The position numbers and the translations under genes were made by a program. From contig OX578133.1 in assembly GCA_951213105.1 (NCBI GenBank), forward strand, positions 140,113,313-140,177,312: a stretch of DNA of 64,000 nucleotides. The letters run 5' to 3'. This document shows positions 10,797 through 20,060 of this stretch, in pieces (within the stretch, counting starts at the first letter, position 1; the number at the start of each line of letters is the position of its first letter). Source of the stretch: Amaurobius ferox. Taxonomy: Eukaryota; Arthropoda; Arachnida; Araneae; Amaurobiidae. The notes beneath the pieces were generated by a model. It was given only the letters and a program-made list of their open reading frames with translations. It was not told where the DNA came from and made no database searches.

Positions 10797-10935
10797 CGCG
10801 AGAGTTACGACACATTTTCCCATGCTTCGGAAAGGTCCGACTAGGGACCAGTGACGTCAGTAATTCCAAGAACTCTGGCCAGGAGTAGGTTGCCAGAAAC
10901 GAATGGCCTACCTCTCTTACTTCCATTTACCTTGG
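10797..10935 (-). promoter_or_regulatory. GC-rich CRE-containing block fused to the transposase relic
   Basis: It holds the inverted copy of the 18-mer with TGACGTCA (10852-10859) shared with 8452-8469. The minus-strand open frame (start 10926) runs from this block straight into transposase codons. The block may be the element's own 5' region joined to its C-terminal coding part by an internal deletion, as in internally deleted P elements. Promoter function is inferred from the CRE only. Confidence 0.4.
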
Positions 10936-11409
10936 TTCAAAGGTATAAATATATACATAATAAATAGTAGTAATGAGTTATATATATATATAGTAATAAA
11001 TTACAACTATTTATTATGTAAATTATCATAATTATTTTATATTCATCATCTTTATAGTATGTAATTAAGAGGGGTATTAATAATATTAATCTGTGTACCT
11101 GACAATGGAGTGGAACTAAGTGTATGCAATTAAGAGGGGACAACTTTATTGGACATTTATATATCCGAACCTAATTGATAAAACTTAGCAATTTATACTT
11201 GTTTTGTAAGAAATAGGAAATAGGGCACCATTTATGAATATACAAGTATGAGACAAAAATGTTCATTAAGAAATCCAATTCTAGATCAGTAATTTGTTTT
11301 TTTTACAAAGCTCTTATAGTTTTTGAACTTTTTGTCTTGTTAAGTTGAAGAAGATTAAAAAAATTTCGTTTTTAAAGTTTGTAATGCTTTTACCTCAAAA
11401 ACTGAAAAT
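10936..11409. other. AT-rich intergenic sequence
   Basis: It includes a short (TA)n near 10980. No gene or repeat boundary is seen. Confidence 0.45.
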
Positions 11410-11880
11410 GAAAACGAGTAATGTGTAATCCTTTGCAAGCTCTGTATGGGTATATAAATGGCTTTCAGTTCGGGTTTTCAGATTTTGACATATAATGGTT
11501 ATGACTTCGATATTTTAAAATGTTGAACTATTATGAAAAGGTCTCTCTAATTTCGATATTGAAGTTAACTGAATAAGCGAGTAATTTATAGCCCTATGAA
11601 TGCCCTAAAACAGAATATAATATAATTGGACTTTGGATTTTTCAATTTTTGTAATATAATGGTTATAATTTTGCTAATTTAATATCCTGAACTATTTTGA
11701 AAAGGTGGTTCTAATTTCGATATTTTAGCTAACTATGAACAATACGTGAGTAATTTGTAGTCCTTTGAAAACCCTATAGGAATATATAATTGGATTTTGG
11801 ATCAGATTCTTCGTTTTTGAAATATAATACTTATAATTTCCGATATTTTAATATTTTGGAAAGGTGGTTATAATTAATTG
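11410..11880. repeat. Tandem array, ~165-bp unit, three copies
   Basis: GAGTAAT followed by GTAATCC / ATAGCCC / GTAGTCC marks unit starts at 11416, 11579 and 11748. Each is followed by an AATTGGA-type stretch, TATAATGGTTATAA and GAAAAGGTGGTT-type words. Units are clearly diverged and non-coding. Confidence 0.7.
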
Positions 11881-11999
11881 CCGATTTCTCAAAGATGTAC
11901 CGCTTAAATTGTAAATCTCAGTAACTTTTTGAAAGGATCAATTTGCAATCAAAACAATGGTGTCTTGTGAATATATCGACTTTCTATTACGTCAATGAC

Positions 12000-12200
12000 C
12001 CCTTACCAGTAGCCTGGCCAGCAAATCAGTTTTGTTTTCTTTTTAGTCTTTCATCTTCCCGATACTCACACGGCTACCAGTTTTGTTGTTGACGCGGTTT
12101 AGCCCAAGGAGCCAGGGCTGCCCGAACTGGAAAATCGTGCAGGAAAGTTCCGTTGACCTCAAGCGACTGACCCCAACTTTTTCTTCCTCTCTCTAACCTT
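12000..12200. repeat. GC-richer block shared with ~19.72-19.83 kb
   Basis: GTTCCGTTGACCTCAAGCGAC followed by TGACCCC (about 12150) corresponds to GTTCCATTGACCTCTAAGTAG followed by TGACCCC near 19772. No open frame is apparent. It is probably part of an unclassified repeat or retroposed regulatory sequence. Confidence 0.35.
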
Positions 12201-12445
12201 TTAAAAGCACATGAACATTGACAAGCTGGAGCGCACATAGCCAGAAACTTTTATGTAGAAATATATGGGTGAGTCAAAATAAACCCATACAAAAATGAAA
12301 TGTGGTCTGTAATCCAATACATAACTTTCAGTATACAAATTCATAAATTTCAACACCGTGGAAGAACAACAACACAAATTAAGCTTTCTTTTGTAGTACA
12401 GTCTAGAGTTCCTGTTAAATTCAAGCATGGTCTAAAAAAGGATAA
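12201..12445. other. Intergenic, no feature seen
   Basis: AT-rich. The short minus-strand frame at 12201-12428 has no recognisable motif. Confidence 0.4.
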
Positions 12446-13040
12446 AATATCTGATGTGGACAGCACATGACTTTCACCACAGGCTCAAATTCATTTTTTC
12501 TTCCCTTCTTTCATAATCCATTGAATTGAGCATCTGGTGACTTGTCGCATTGTAAAGTATCGTCTGTTTGCAAAAATTATCCCCCAAGAATTAAATATCT
12601 CGATAACGGTTGGTCCTAGAGAAATGGGATTGATCTTATTCTTTTTGCCGTTAAAAATTAAGTACGGAAAAATCATTTAATCAATATAATTGAGGATATT
12701 TCGTTTTGTAGATTTTGACGAATTTTGTGGGCTATTTCTCAAAAGAAGGGGCAGGCTATTATTTTTCTAATTGTACCAAAATGTAATCAGCACCAGGATA
12801 ACCCATAGGTGACTTACCTGCTAAATTTTGTAAAATTTCGTCGAATAGTTTTTGAGCTAGAGTAGCTCAATATATACATTGGTGCACAGACACACGCAGA
12901 CACTAAGTTAAAAAGGTTTTTTTTGTGTTGTAGAGGGCTTGAAACGTACAGATCCATCAAAAATCCGAGTTCCGATTTTTGACACAATTCCAATACTCTC
13001 CCTATTATTACCGTGTATCGCAGAAAAAGTAAAAACTTCA
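12446..13040 (-). repeat. R2 dispersed repeat, inverted and shortened
   Basis: It starts with the inverted right end of R2 (CTGATGTGGACAGCACATGA) and finishes with the inverted left end (TCCAATACTCTCCC plus AAAAAGTAAA). It is shorter than the 4.4 kb copy and lacks the central GCCAA-rich part. The 75-codon minus frame at 12814-13041 lies wholly inside the repeat and is dismissed. Confidence 0.7.
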
Positions 13041-13064
13041 TAATAGTAACGCGAAATTTCTAAA

Positions 13065-13130
13065 AAATATTTATAATAATAATAATAATAAATAATAATA
13101 GTAAATAAATCAAATAAATAAATAAATATT
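13065..13130. repeat. (AAT)n/(AAAT)n microsatellite
   Basis: AATAATAAT units pass into AAATAAATAAAT. A simple repeat directly beyond the R2 end. Confidence 0.9.
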
Positions 13131-13254
13131 GATGCCCGACACTCATTCCATATTCATCTTTTCCATATTTTCAAGCCTGCCACCATTCCCACCCCATAAC
13201 GGTAACGAAAGACTCTTCATGAATTATTAATTTGGATTTAAAGGATTCCCAGTC

Positions 13255-13480
13255 AAGTCTAATAATTTTGTAAGCAAAGGTTCATGTGTGTATACACTTT
13301 AGGCCTATTCAGTAAAGTGACCATGTCCAATCAAATCAAAGTCGCTAGAAGAGAATTTAAAAAGTTAGAATAACGGTCAACAAAGAGAGATAGACGTAAA
13401 AAGCCAATTACAAAGTGGTAGAGCATTATCTAAATATCAGAAATCGACACCGGAAACGGGCGAAACGCGTAAACGAAACG
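13255..13480 (+). repeat. R4 dispersed repeat copy
   Basis: It shares GCAAAGGTTCATG, a GTATACACTTTAGGCCTA block and CCAATTACAAAGTGGTAGAGC with copies at 22270-22510, 14810-14935 (inverted, partial) and, for the AATTACAAAG-T-GTAGAGC part, 52975-53230 and 53690-53945. Non-coding and unclassified. It is followed by GGAAACGGGCGAAACGCG, a GC-rich word unlike its neighbours. Confidence 0.5.
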
Positions 13481-14339
13481 CAATAATTACCTTCCCAAAA
13501 GTCATACCACCTGCAATGCTCGTCTAAGTTCGCGGCAATATTCTTTCTGAAATTCAAATGAGCATTGCCTAATACATTTCGAAGGGCATTTTAAGCAGGC
13601 TCTACACTATAAAACTACTATACTATAACAGACTCTACATTATAATATTTTTATAGATTCCTATTTTAAGTGTTGTTTATTGTATCATTCTTGAATAAGA
13701 CAGTCATTCGCCAATAATCATACTGGGTGAAATAAATACCTTCTGTAACATTTATTTTATCGATTCATTCTCATTAGACAATGTTCTACAACTTTGTTAT
13801 TGGCTTTTTTTGTTATCCCAATCCGGATGCTGTAGTGAAGCGAAGCACCTTTAATCTCCAATATCGTTCTCTGAGTTTATCTTCATTTATGGCATTATTT
13901 CAGTGACCACTATAGGGGTTTTAAAATATTTATTTCACACTTTTATTTATCCTAAGACTCCTAATGCGGCATTTTGATACACATTTGGGCTTTGACGGTT
14001 TAGGGGCTTAACACAGATCTGAACTTACCTAAGGAATTTATTAGTTTGCGGAAAATATTATGTTATTTCGAGTCCTGCTTATATATTAATTTAGAGATTA
14101 GAAAAAAGGGAGTCTACAAGGTCCTCCCCCCCCCCCCCGAGTTATTCCAAATTTAGAACTGTGCAGGGTCTCTTACGAGATTTAGCCTAATCATGTAAGT
14201 TAAAAATTAGTTCATTGGAAACAGCGGGCAATTTACTAAAAAAGTTTAACGCATCTTATAGTCAAGTAATACTTTATTTTGATAGCTTAGATTTTTATTT
14301 CCTATGAGAAGGGGTCGGTGGAGCGTAACAGTATGGATA
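13481..14339. other. Intergenic sequence with poly-C tract
   Basis: AT-rich, with a run of C at about 14127-14139. No gene or element boundary recognised. Confidence 0.45.
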
Positions 14340-14590
14340 TTGATATTTATATAAAGGGGCGGCGGGGTTTTCTTATGAGAGAAATAAATCCTAGTGTTTA
14401 ACTCTCCACTTGTAAAGCCAAGTGAGGAGTATACTATGTGATGTTGTAGTTGTTTGTGTATTACTGAGAACCAGGTATTTATAGTATCGCACTGTCGTCT
14501 ACACAGAGTGCTAGCTCCGTGTTTTGTAGATGTCATTCAAGTATATATTAAAAAGTGTGGAGCCAAGAATGGATTCTTGTGGTATACTAC
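14340..14590 (-). pseudogene. Non-LTR retrotransposon (LINE) RT fragment
   Basis: On the minus strand from about 14590 the translation reads IPQESILGSTLFNIY, the non-LTR motif usually seen as VPQGSILGPxLFxIY. After a frameshift comes LNDIYKTRS. Then LCVDDSAIL stands where these enzymes have (F/Y)ADDTAIL, and LLTWLYKWRVKH matches the following W..WRIkvN block. The order fits a Jockey/CR1-like RT palm and thumb. At least two frameshifts and stops make it a dead 5'- and 3'-truncated relic of about 250 bp. The open frame at 14246-14536 is a mixed reading across it. Confidence 0.6.
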
Positions 14591-14809
14591 ATTTATGAGC
14601 TTGGGTGTAGAAATTTTGTCTTTAATTCAAACTTAAAAGTGTGTGTCATTTAGATACGAGATTAAAAGCTTGACTATTGCATCAGAGACTTTAAATTAAA
14701 TCACAGTGACATATTCTCCCCCCCCCCCTCCCGTCTTTCTCAGTTAGTTGCAGAGTTCATAATCTTAACTTTTTAAAATTCTCACCTAATGGCGCTGCAA
14801 TCACTTTTA

Positions 14810-14935
14810 TTCAATTGGGCTTGTTCACTTCACTATAGGTAGACATAACGTGTACACCCATGGACCTTTCCCTTGCAAAGTTATTGGGGTGCAGAACTTT
14901 TCCAGGATAAGGTAGGATACTTTTTCATTTTAGTA
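14810..14935 (-). repeat. R4 fragment, inverted
   Basis: On the minus strand it reads TTTGCAAGGGAAAGGTCCATGG, then GTGTACACGTTATGTCTACCTA, aligning with the R4 copies at 13.3 and 22.3 kb. Boundaries are approximate. Confidence 0.4.
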
Positions 14936-15499
14936 ATTTTTTAAATTTCAATGTCTTTTTTTATTTTATTTATCTTAAAGTATACATATTTTTTCTACTT
15001 AACTTGTTAAAACCGTTACAACATACCGGTATGCTTACTTTTAACTTAATGTTTGTTGAATAGTTTATCTAACTCTTTTTACTTGCATATTTTTACGACC
15101 GAAGCTAGCTCAGGCCCCATTCAATTCGGATTTTCAAAATTACTGTAATCTCACTGTAATCATTGCCGCTTAAAATAAAATATCCAATTTCAATCAAATA
15201 GCTTATTATTTTTCTTCTTCTAGAGATATCCCGCTCTCTGTGAGAACAGTAAAATTTCTAATACCACCAGAACAATTAACTTTTAAAATACCGTGTCCAT
15301 TAATTTCTAGTTTAAAGTACTTACAAAGATTTCATTCATTTGATCTTAAAACGTATATTTGTTTATGATTTTTCATTACATACAATTTCGCTTTTTCTTT
15401 AATATAATTATTTCATCTATATAATACTTGTTTAACGCGCTTTTGTCCTTCTAGTCTTTTCAGGAGCACCTCCCCCCCCCCCCCCCCGATGATCTAGAA
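14936..15499. other. Intergenic sequence ending in poly-C
   Basis: AT-rich, with a run of C at about 15472-15487 just before a hAT-type element. The last eight bases (ATCTAGAA, 15492-15499) are the left target-site duplication of that element. Confidence 0.5.
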
Positions 15500-15947
15500 C
15501 AGGGAGACAACCGGCGGCCCGCGGGCCACAACAAATGAGGCCCCTGACCAAGCTTTATGCGTCCCACAACAACTTACTTGAATTTAAATTTGTGCACCTC
15601 GCGAAAATAAAATAAATTATATCTGCTATTTGAGGATATTTTTAGTTTTTTTTTATCTCGATTGGGGGGGAATTTTGGCATTTTTGGCCCTCTTCAAGGC
15701 CGATTCTTTTATTAGGTATTAAAGAGCGCCGAAAAGCGCGATACTGGTTTACCGATGCTGGTCGTTACATTAAGAGCATGATTTAAAAAATTTGAGAACG
15801 TCTGATATTGACTATGAACATCAATTCTGATATTGGGTTATTACCCTCGTTCGCAATTACACTTAGTTATTTTTACACATATAGCTCTTGTCTTGCATCC
15901 AGGAAGCCGAATACGGCCCTCAAATTCTCAAAGGTTGTCGACCCCTG
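15500..15947. mobile_element. hAT-type non-autonomous element (MITE) with 8-bp TSD
   Basis: The element starts CAGGGAGACAACC and ends GGTTGTCGACCCCTG, giving imperfect terminal inverted repeats of the hAT form CAGGGGTC(G)ACAACC. Perfect 8-bp duplications ATCTAGAA flank it (15492-15499 and 15948-15955), as hAT transposition makes. The subterminal parts are rich in GGCCC (GCGGCCCGCGGGCCAC at left, ACGGCCCTCAAATTC at right), typical of Charlie/ZAPHOD-like MITEs. At 448 bp it has no transposase frame and needs an autonomous partner. Confidence 0.88.
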
Positions 15948-16385
15948 ATCTAGAAGAGTGAATTTTTACCCACTTTTAGTATATTCCACACATCGAGGTG
16001 AAATATAGGTATCCTATATCTCTGGTCGAAGATTCCACAGTACAGAGCATAACGGAGCCTGATTTTTGATTCCCCTCCATGGAGGGAGGAACTACTGTTA
16101 CAAAATATTTTTTCCCTTCTTTTAAAAAGTCTTTCCAGGTCCCTCGATGACTTAGAAGACTGAATATTTGAACACTTTTAATATCGTTCACCGTACAAAC
16201 AAAACCTAACGGAACCATATTTGATTTCTCCTCCAGGGATGTAAAAATAGAGGCGAGGCCGAAAAGTGTTTCCAAACTGTCTAAAAGCCACCAGGTGATT
16301 CAGAATACCGACCATGGTACAAAACCTAACTGATGTTACAGTCTGTCATTGAATACAGTAGGTCGAAACTAACAAGGCATACACC
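15948..16385. repeat. Diverged tandem repeat, ~190-bp unit
   Basis: Words such as AGAAGAGTGAAT / AGAAGACTGAAT, ACACTTTTAATAT / CCACTTTTAGTAT, CATAACGGAGCC / CCTAACGGAACC and CCCTCCATGGAGGG / TCCTCCAGGGATG recur in order at about 15950 and 16155. A third partial unit (CAAAACCTAACTGA) lies near 16320. The 99-codon minus frame 15976-16275 simply crosses these units. The hAT element above sits at the array's left end. Confidence 0.55.
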
Positions 16386-17089
16386 TTTTTTATTAAACCT
16401 AATGATATAGGCCTAAGCCATATAGCTCATTAACATGCAAATTTCATATTAATCCTAATGGAGAATATCAAATATTTATATCAAATTTTCATTGTACCCC
16501 ATGCCAATTTTATTGTACCGTACCCTACGTGGCGTTCTATAGTATCCCGTGTTTGGGCACTAAACGATTTGTATAACTTTAGATTATAATTTTTCTAGGT
16601 AAACAGCTTTTAACAATTCTAATTTATTTACGTATTCTTGTAGCCAATGAATCTGCAATTTTGGGGATACTTTTTCTTTTGTAGCTTTAGTAAACTGTAG
16701 GCGAGATATTTGATGTCTTTATAAATGTTCCATTTTAAGGCAATCTCTTTTATATCAAATACGAAAGACAAAACTAAAACTCTTATCATCACAATAAGTG
16801 TAATAAATCCATATAGCAAAACACAGTCAATTACCCACAAGATTCACTCTCATTTCCCCCTTCAAACCATGATACACTAAATATAATATCAACAAATGTA
16901 CACCGAAATGCACTTAACTACTTCGATTGGTACTGCTAATTAAAAATGGAAAATGAAGAATCACGCAACATGTGTTACACGACCCTTTGAAGTGTAAAAC
17001 CATTAAAAGACCTAAATCGCGGTTGTACAAATAAAAATTAGATATTGAACAATTTAAAAAATAAATTTTTACTATATATAAAAAAATAA
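16386..17089. other. AT-rich intergenic sequence
   Basis: Nothing recognisable on either strand. Confidence 0.45.
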
Positions 17090-17553
17090 ACTACTTAGTG
17101 AAATCTCATATAAAGTTAAAGAAACTCGGGAGTTTTATTTGTAACGGTGTGTGTTTTGTAATCCATTACGTATATGTGCATATGATTATGATACTTATAG
17201 ATGATAAAAAAATAATTACTTGATTTAATTTTAGAATTTTTAATATTCTGAAGCCTAAATTCACAAGCAATGGTTTTATAATCCATTAAGTATACGTAAC
17301 AGATAAGTGACAAAAATTAATTACTTAATGAAATATATAAAAAGAGAGCAGCGTAGAGCATTTTATGCGTAACGGTGTTGTAATCTATTACGTATACGTA
17401 CTTATGATGATGATGATACTTAATGATGATAAAAAAAATATTACTTAATGAAATCTCATACAAATATAGAATTTTTAATATTCTGAAGCTTAGATTTGTA
17501 TATAACGGTATTGTATTCATTAAGTATAAGTGGCAAATACTGAATGAATATAA
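17090..17553. repeat. Tandem array, ~110-140-bp units, left part
   Basis: Units contain TTACTTAATGAAATCTCATA, TTTTTAATATTCTGAAGC, CAACGGTGTTGTAATC and ATTACGTATACGTA. About four partial or whole units are visible (near 17095, 17213, 17320, 17440). One further unit appears immediately after the R1 copy, at 19314-19460, so the R1 copy lies inside the array. Confidence 0.7.
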
Positions 17554-18037
17554 ACAAGAAAGATCAATCATACATAAAGCATTGATTATGAAACAATTTC
17601 CAACTGCAATGCAATTTTATTTCAACATCTCTAAAATGCGATACATTCAGCGGCAATATTTTCAAACTTATCACAATACTACTATAATTTATTATATTTG
17701 AAAACTTAAAATTTCATCAAAAAAACATGAACTTTATTTAAATGACGCCATTGAAATATAAATCGCCTGGCTCTCTTATGTAAAAGCAGTAAATATTTCA
17801 TTCAAACACTTTTATTCCATTCATTTTATTCATCACAATACTACAATAATTTATTTTACTTAAAAACTTAAAACCATGGAGGTAAAAGTAATTTAACACT
17901 ATGCTTTAAACCTCATCGAAAGTCTATAAAATCATCTGCTTCTCTATGTAAAATCAATAAATGTTTCATTCATATCAGCTATATTGCAGTCTCCAGAGCT
18001 AAATAATTATACGTTAAAGAAATTCAGCAATTCTTAT

Positions 18038-18057
18038 ACAACTCATCTTACAGCTTG
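18038..18057. repeat. SINE target-site duplication, left
   Basis: ACAACTCATCTTACAGCTTG here is repeated exactly at 18496-18515 beyond the SINE's (CAA)n tail. A 20-bp duplication is typical of LINE-mediated retroposition. The first few bases are ambiguous because they resemble the tail. Confidence 0.9.
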
Positions 18058-18060
18058 GGC

Positions 18061-18232
18061 CAACGGCCGTACCGTGCTGAAAACACCGGTTCTCGTTAGA
18101 TCACCGAAGTCAAGCAGCATCGGGCGCGGTTAGTACTGGGTGGGTGACCACCTCGGAACACCGCGTGGAAGACCCAGACCGTCCGACTCGTCCAGAGGAC
18201 TTAGAGTATCGGAACACCGCGTGCTGTTGGCC
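18061..18232 (+). pseudogene. 5S rRNA-derived SINE head
   Basis: GCCAACGGCCGTACCGTGCTG, ACACCGGTTCTCGTTAGATC, ACCGAAGTCAAGCAGCATCG, GGCGCGGTTAGTACTGGGTG and GGAACACCGCGTGCTGTTGGC follow arthropod-type 5S rRNA from end to end, including box A (about 18107-18120) and box C (about 18129-18152). An extra 56 bp (18168-18223) interrupts it near the 3' end, so it is not a working ribosomal RNA gene. Confidence 0.85.
18154..18223 (-). mobile_element. 42-bp insert in the 5S head, with 14-bp duplication
   Basis: CGGAACACCGCGTG occurs at 18154-18167 and again at 18210-18223, bracketing 42 bp (18168-18209) that 5S rRNA lacks. Read on the minus strand, the insert ends GTCGGACGGTCTGGGTCTTC, very close to this SINE's own 3' end (18471-18488). 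It is also about 80% like the insert at 31105-31160. It appears to be a tail-only retroposed copy with target duplication. Confidence 0.65.
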
Positions 18233-19313
18233 ATCTCGGGTGCGGTATCCCCGTGGTTTGCGCGCTAGATTTGCACGCTACCACAAAATGCCGCCGTGTT
18301 CATGCGGAGTACGATCACGTTAAACATGTGGGTCCGTAAGTCCTTCCGAGAGGTTGGTGGTAGGGGAAGGAGGGTACGGTCCCTGTGGATGCCTCCCCCA
18401 CTGGGTTCCGGTCTAAATTGGGTGGCACTTCCCGGCCGTCCATACAGTTACCTTACACCTTTCTGGTAGGTCGGACGGTCTGGGTCTCAACAACAACAAC
18501 TCATCTTACAGCTTGATGTGTTTACATTCTCCATAAGTGAAAATTAGGCTTCGTTGTAAAAATAATCTAAGTTTGATGATTATTTAAACTCAAATATATT
18601 GTAATTGCGTTGTTCCAGAATATAGAGGCACAGAAATTATGCAAAAATAAAGCGGTTTTAGGACGGATACGATACTAAATATAAATTAAAAAGAACTTTA
18701 AAAATCACGATTTTGACACAAGATGGATGGCATTGATCATTTAAACTCAAATATATTGTAATTGCATGATTCCAGAATATAGATGCATTGAAATTAAGCA
18801 ACAATAAAGCGGTTTTAGGACGAATACAACATTAATATAAACTAAAAAGAACTTTAAAAATCACGATTTTGACACAAAATAGATGCCATATTTTATTTTA
18901 AAGTGGGTCACGTGATCTCTTCATATAATATGGGTGTAATTATAATTTTTATTTAAAAAACTACCGAATATATTTTGCTGAAAATTTTTTCATATTTTTT
19001 ATGGAATAATTTTAATATTTCCTAAAACTTTCGAAGCAATTTGTGAATTTTAAATTCGCTTAAAAAATGTTTGAAAAATTGGGTCCCATAGGGTTCAATG
19101 TATTTCATTCTTTCATTCCGGGTTCAATCCTAAACTAATTGGGTGATATTATTCATTTATATTCCCATATGTCCCACAGACCATATGAACAACATACTAA
19201 AATTTCATTTTGATAAAGTCATTTTTACGGCAGTTATCGTGCTAACTAATAGACAGACAGAATGAATGAATAAAGTCATAAACACTTTTCAACTATGTTG
19301 TAAAGCGTTAAAA

Positions 19314-19460
19314 ATTAATTACTTAATGAAATTTCACATAAAGGTTGAATTTTCAATATTCTAAATCTTGGAACATTTTAAGTGCAATGGTATTGTAATC
19401 TATTACGTATAATTAACTAATACTTAAATGATAGTAAATGAAATTTATAAAAAAAAAATC
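19314..19460. repeat. Tandem array unit beyond the R1 copy
   Basis: It resumes with TTACTTAATGAAATTTCACA, ATTTTCAATATTCTAAATC and GGTATTGTAATCTATTACG, matching the 17.1-17.5 kb units, and so brackets the inserted R1. Confidence 0.65.
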
Positions 19461-19719
19461 CATATTGGTAACATAAACCTATAGGTATAAAACTATACGA
19501 ACGTTTTGCGAGTGTTAACTCGGTTGTAAAGAGATGATTCATTATTGTACTGTTAAAGTCGAGTTCAGTCTTTTTTCCCCCTGATATTTCATAGTCAGAG
19601 GTTTACTATAAAGTTTTAATTTAAAAAAAAAACCTGTATTATAAACATTAGCCATTGTTTTCCAATCAAAACAATTAATTACCTAACTCGTTACACAACC
19701 TGCTTGTATCACTATCATT
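19461..19719. other. AT-rich intergenic sequence
   Basis: No feature recognised. Confidence 0.4.
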
Positions 19720-20060
19720 ACTGGACCAGTTCAAGTTGTAAGGAAGAAACGTCTTGAACTCTGTGCGTGATCGTTCCATTGACCTCTAAGTAGTGACCCC
19801 GCCATTTCGAGTACCCCCCTCCCCTGCAAACGATTGCTTCGTTCGCCGATGTCATGACCAGGTGTTGCCAAGCTTCCAGGTTTCCCGTAGTAACGCTATG
19901 TTTACGCCACCGCGGCTGGATCTGATTCTGCCTCCGACATATTTGCAATAGTTGAGAGAGTTTCTCTTTCTTTTCCCGCCATTTTGGACACTTGTTGGCA
20001 TGGGACTATTTTCTCGGGCACTTTCAAGACACAGCTTTTTGTTACATTTATGCAATAAAA
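19720..20060. promoter_or_regulatory. GC-richer, promoter-like block
   Basis: It stands out from its AT-rich neighbours and contains TTTCCCGCCATTTTGG (about 19972-19987), which combines an E2F-like TTTCCCGC with a YY1-like GCCATTTTG, and CCGCCATTT near 19800. Part of it (about 19765-19800) is shared with 12.15 kb, so it may be a dispersed sequence rather than a host promoter. The minus-strand frames at 19718-19948 and 19852-20055 have no recognised family. Confidence 0.35.

Larger units (their letters stand above)
18058..18495 (+). mobile_element. 5S rRNA-headed SINE, complete
   Basis: A 438-bp retroposon with a 5S-derived head (18061-18232), a segment with residual tRNA-like character (about 18240-18290), a body shared with the SINE at 31063-31418 (from GCGGAGTACGATCACG, CATGTGGGTCCGTAAGTCC onward), a 3' stem-loop (GGCCGTCC at 18434 pairing with GGACGGTC at 18473) and a (CAA)n tail. 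Perfect 20-bp duplications flank it. 5S heads define the SINE3 type; transcription would come from the internal 5S promoter and mobility from a partner LINE. A 42-bp insertion splits the head. It is nested in R1. Confidence 0.88.
17554..19313 (+). repeat. R1 dispersed repeat with nested SINE
   Basis: It has the R1 left end at 17554 and the R1 terminal hairpin at 19280-19308. It is longer than other copies because it hosts the SINE at 18058-18495 and carries an internal duplication of about 165 bp (18560-18730 and 18733-18895), each half with CTCAAATATATTGTAATTGC and AAAGCGGTTTTAGGACG. It is flanked on both sides by units of the same tandem array. Confidence 0.8.

Noticed and set aside
15976..16275. 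99-codon minus frame
   Set aside because: It crosses diverged tandem units. No conserved domain, and the units do not share the frame.
18061..18232. Functional 5S rRNA gene
   Set aside because: It is interrupted by a 56-bp insertion with duplication, and embedded in a SINE with body, tail and target duplications.
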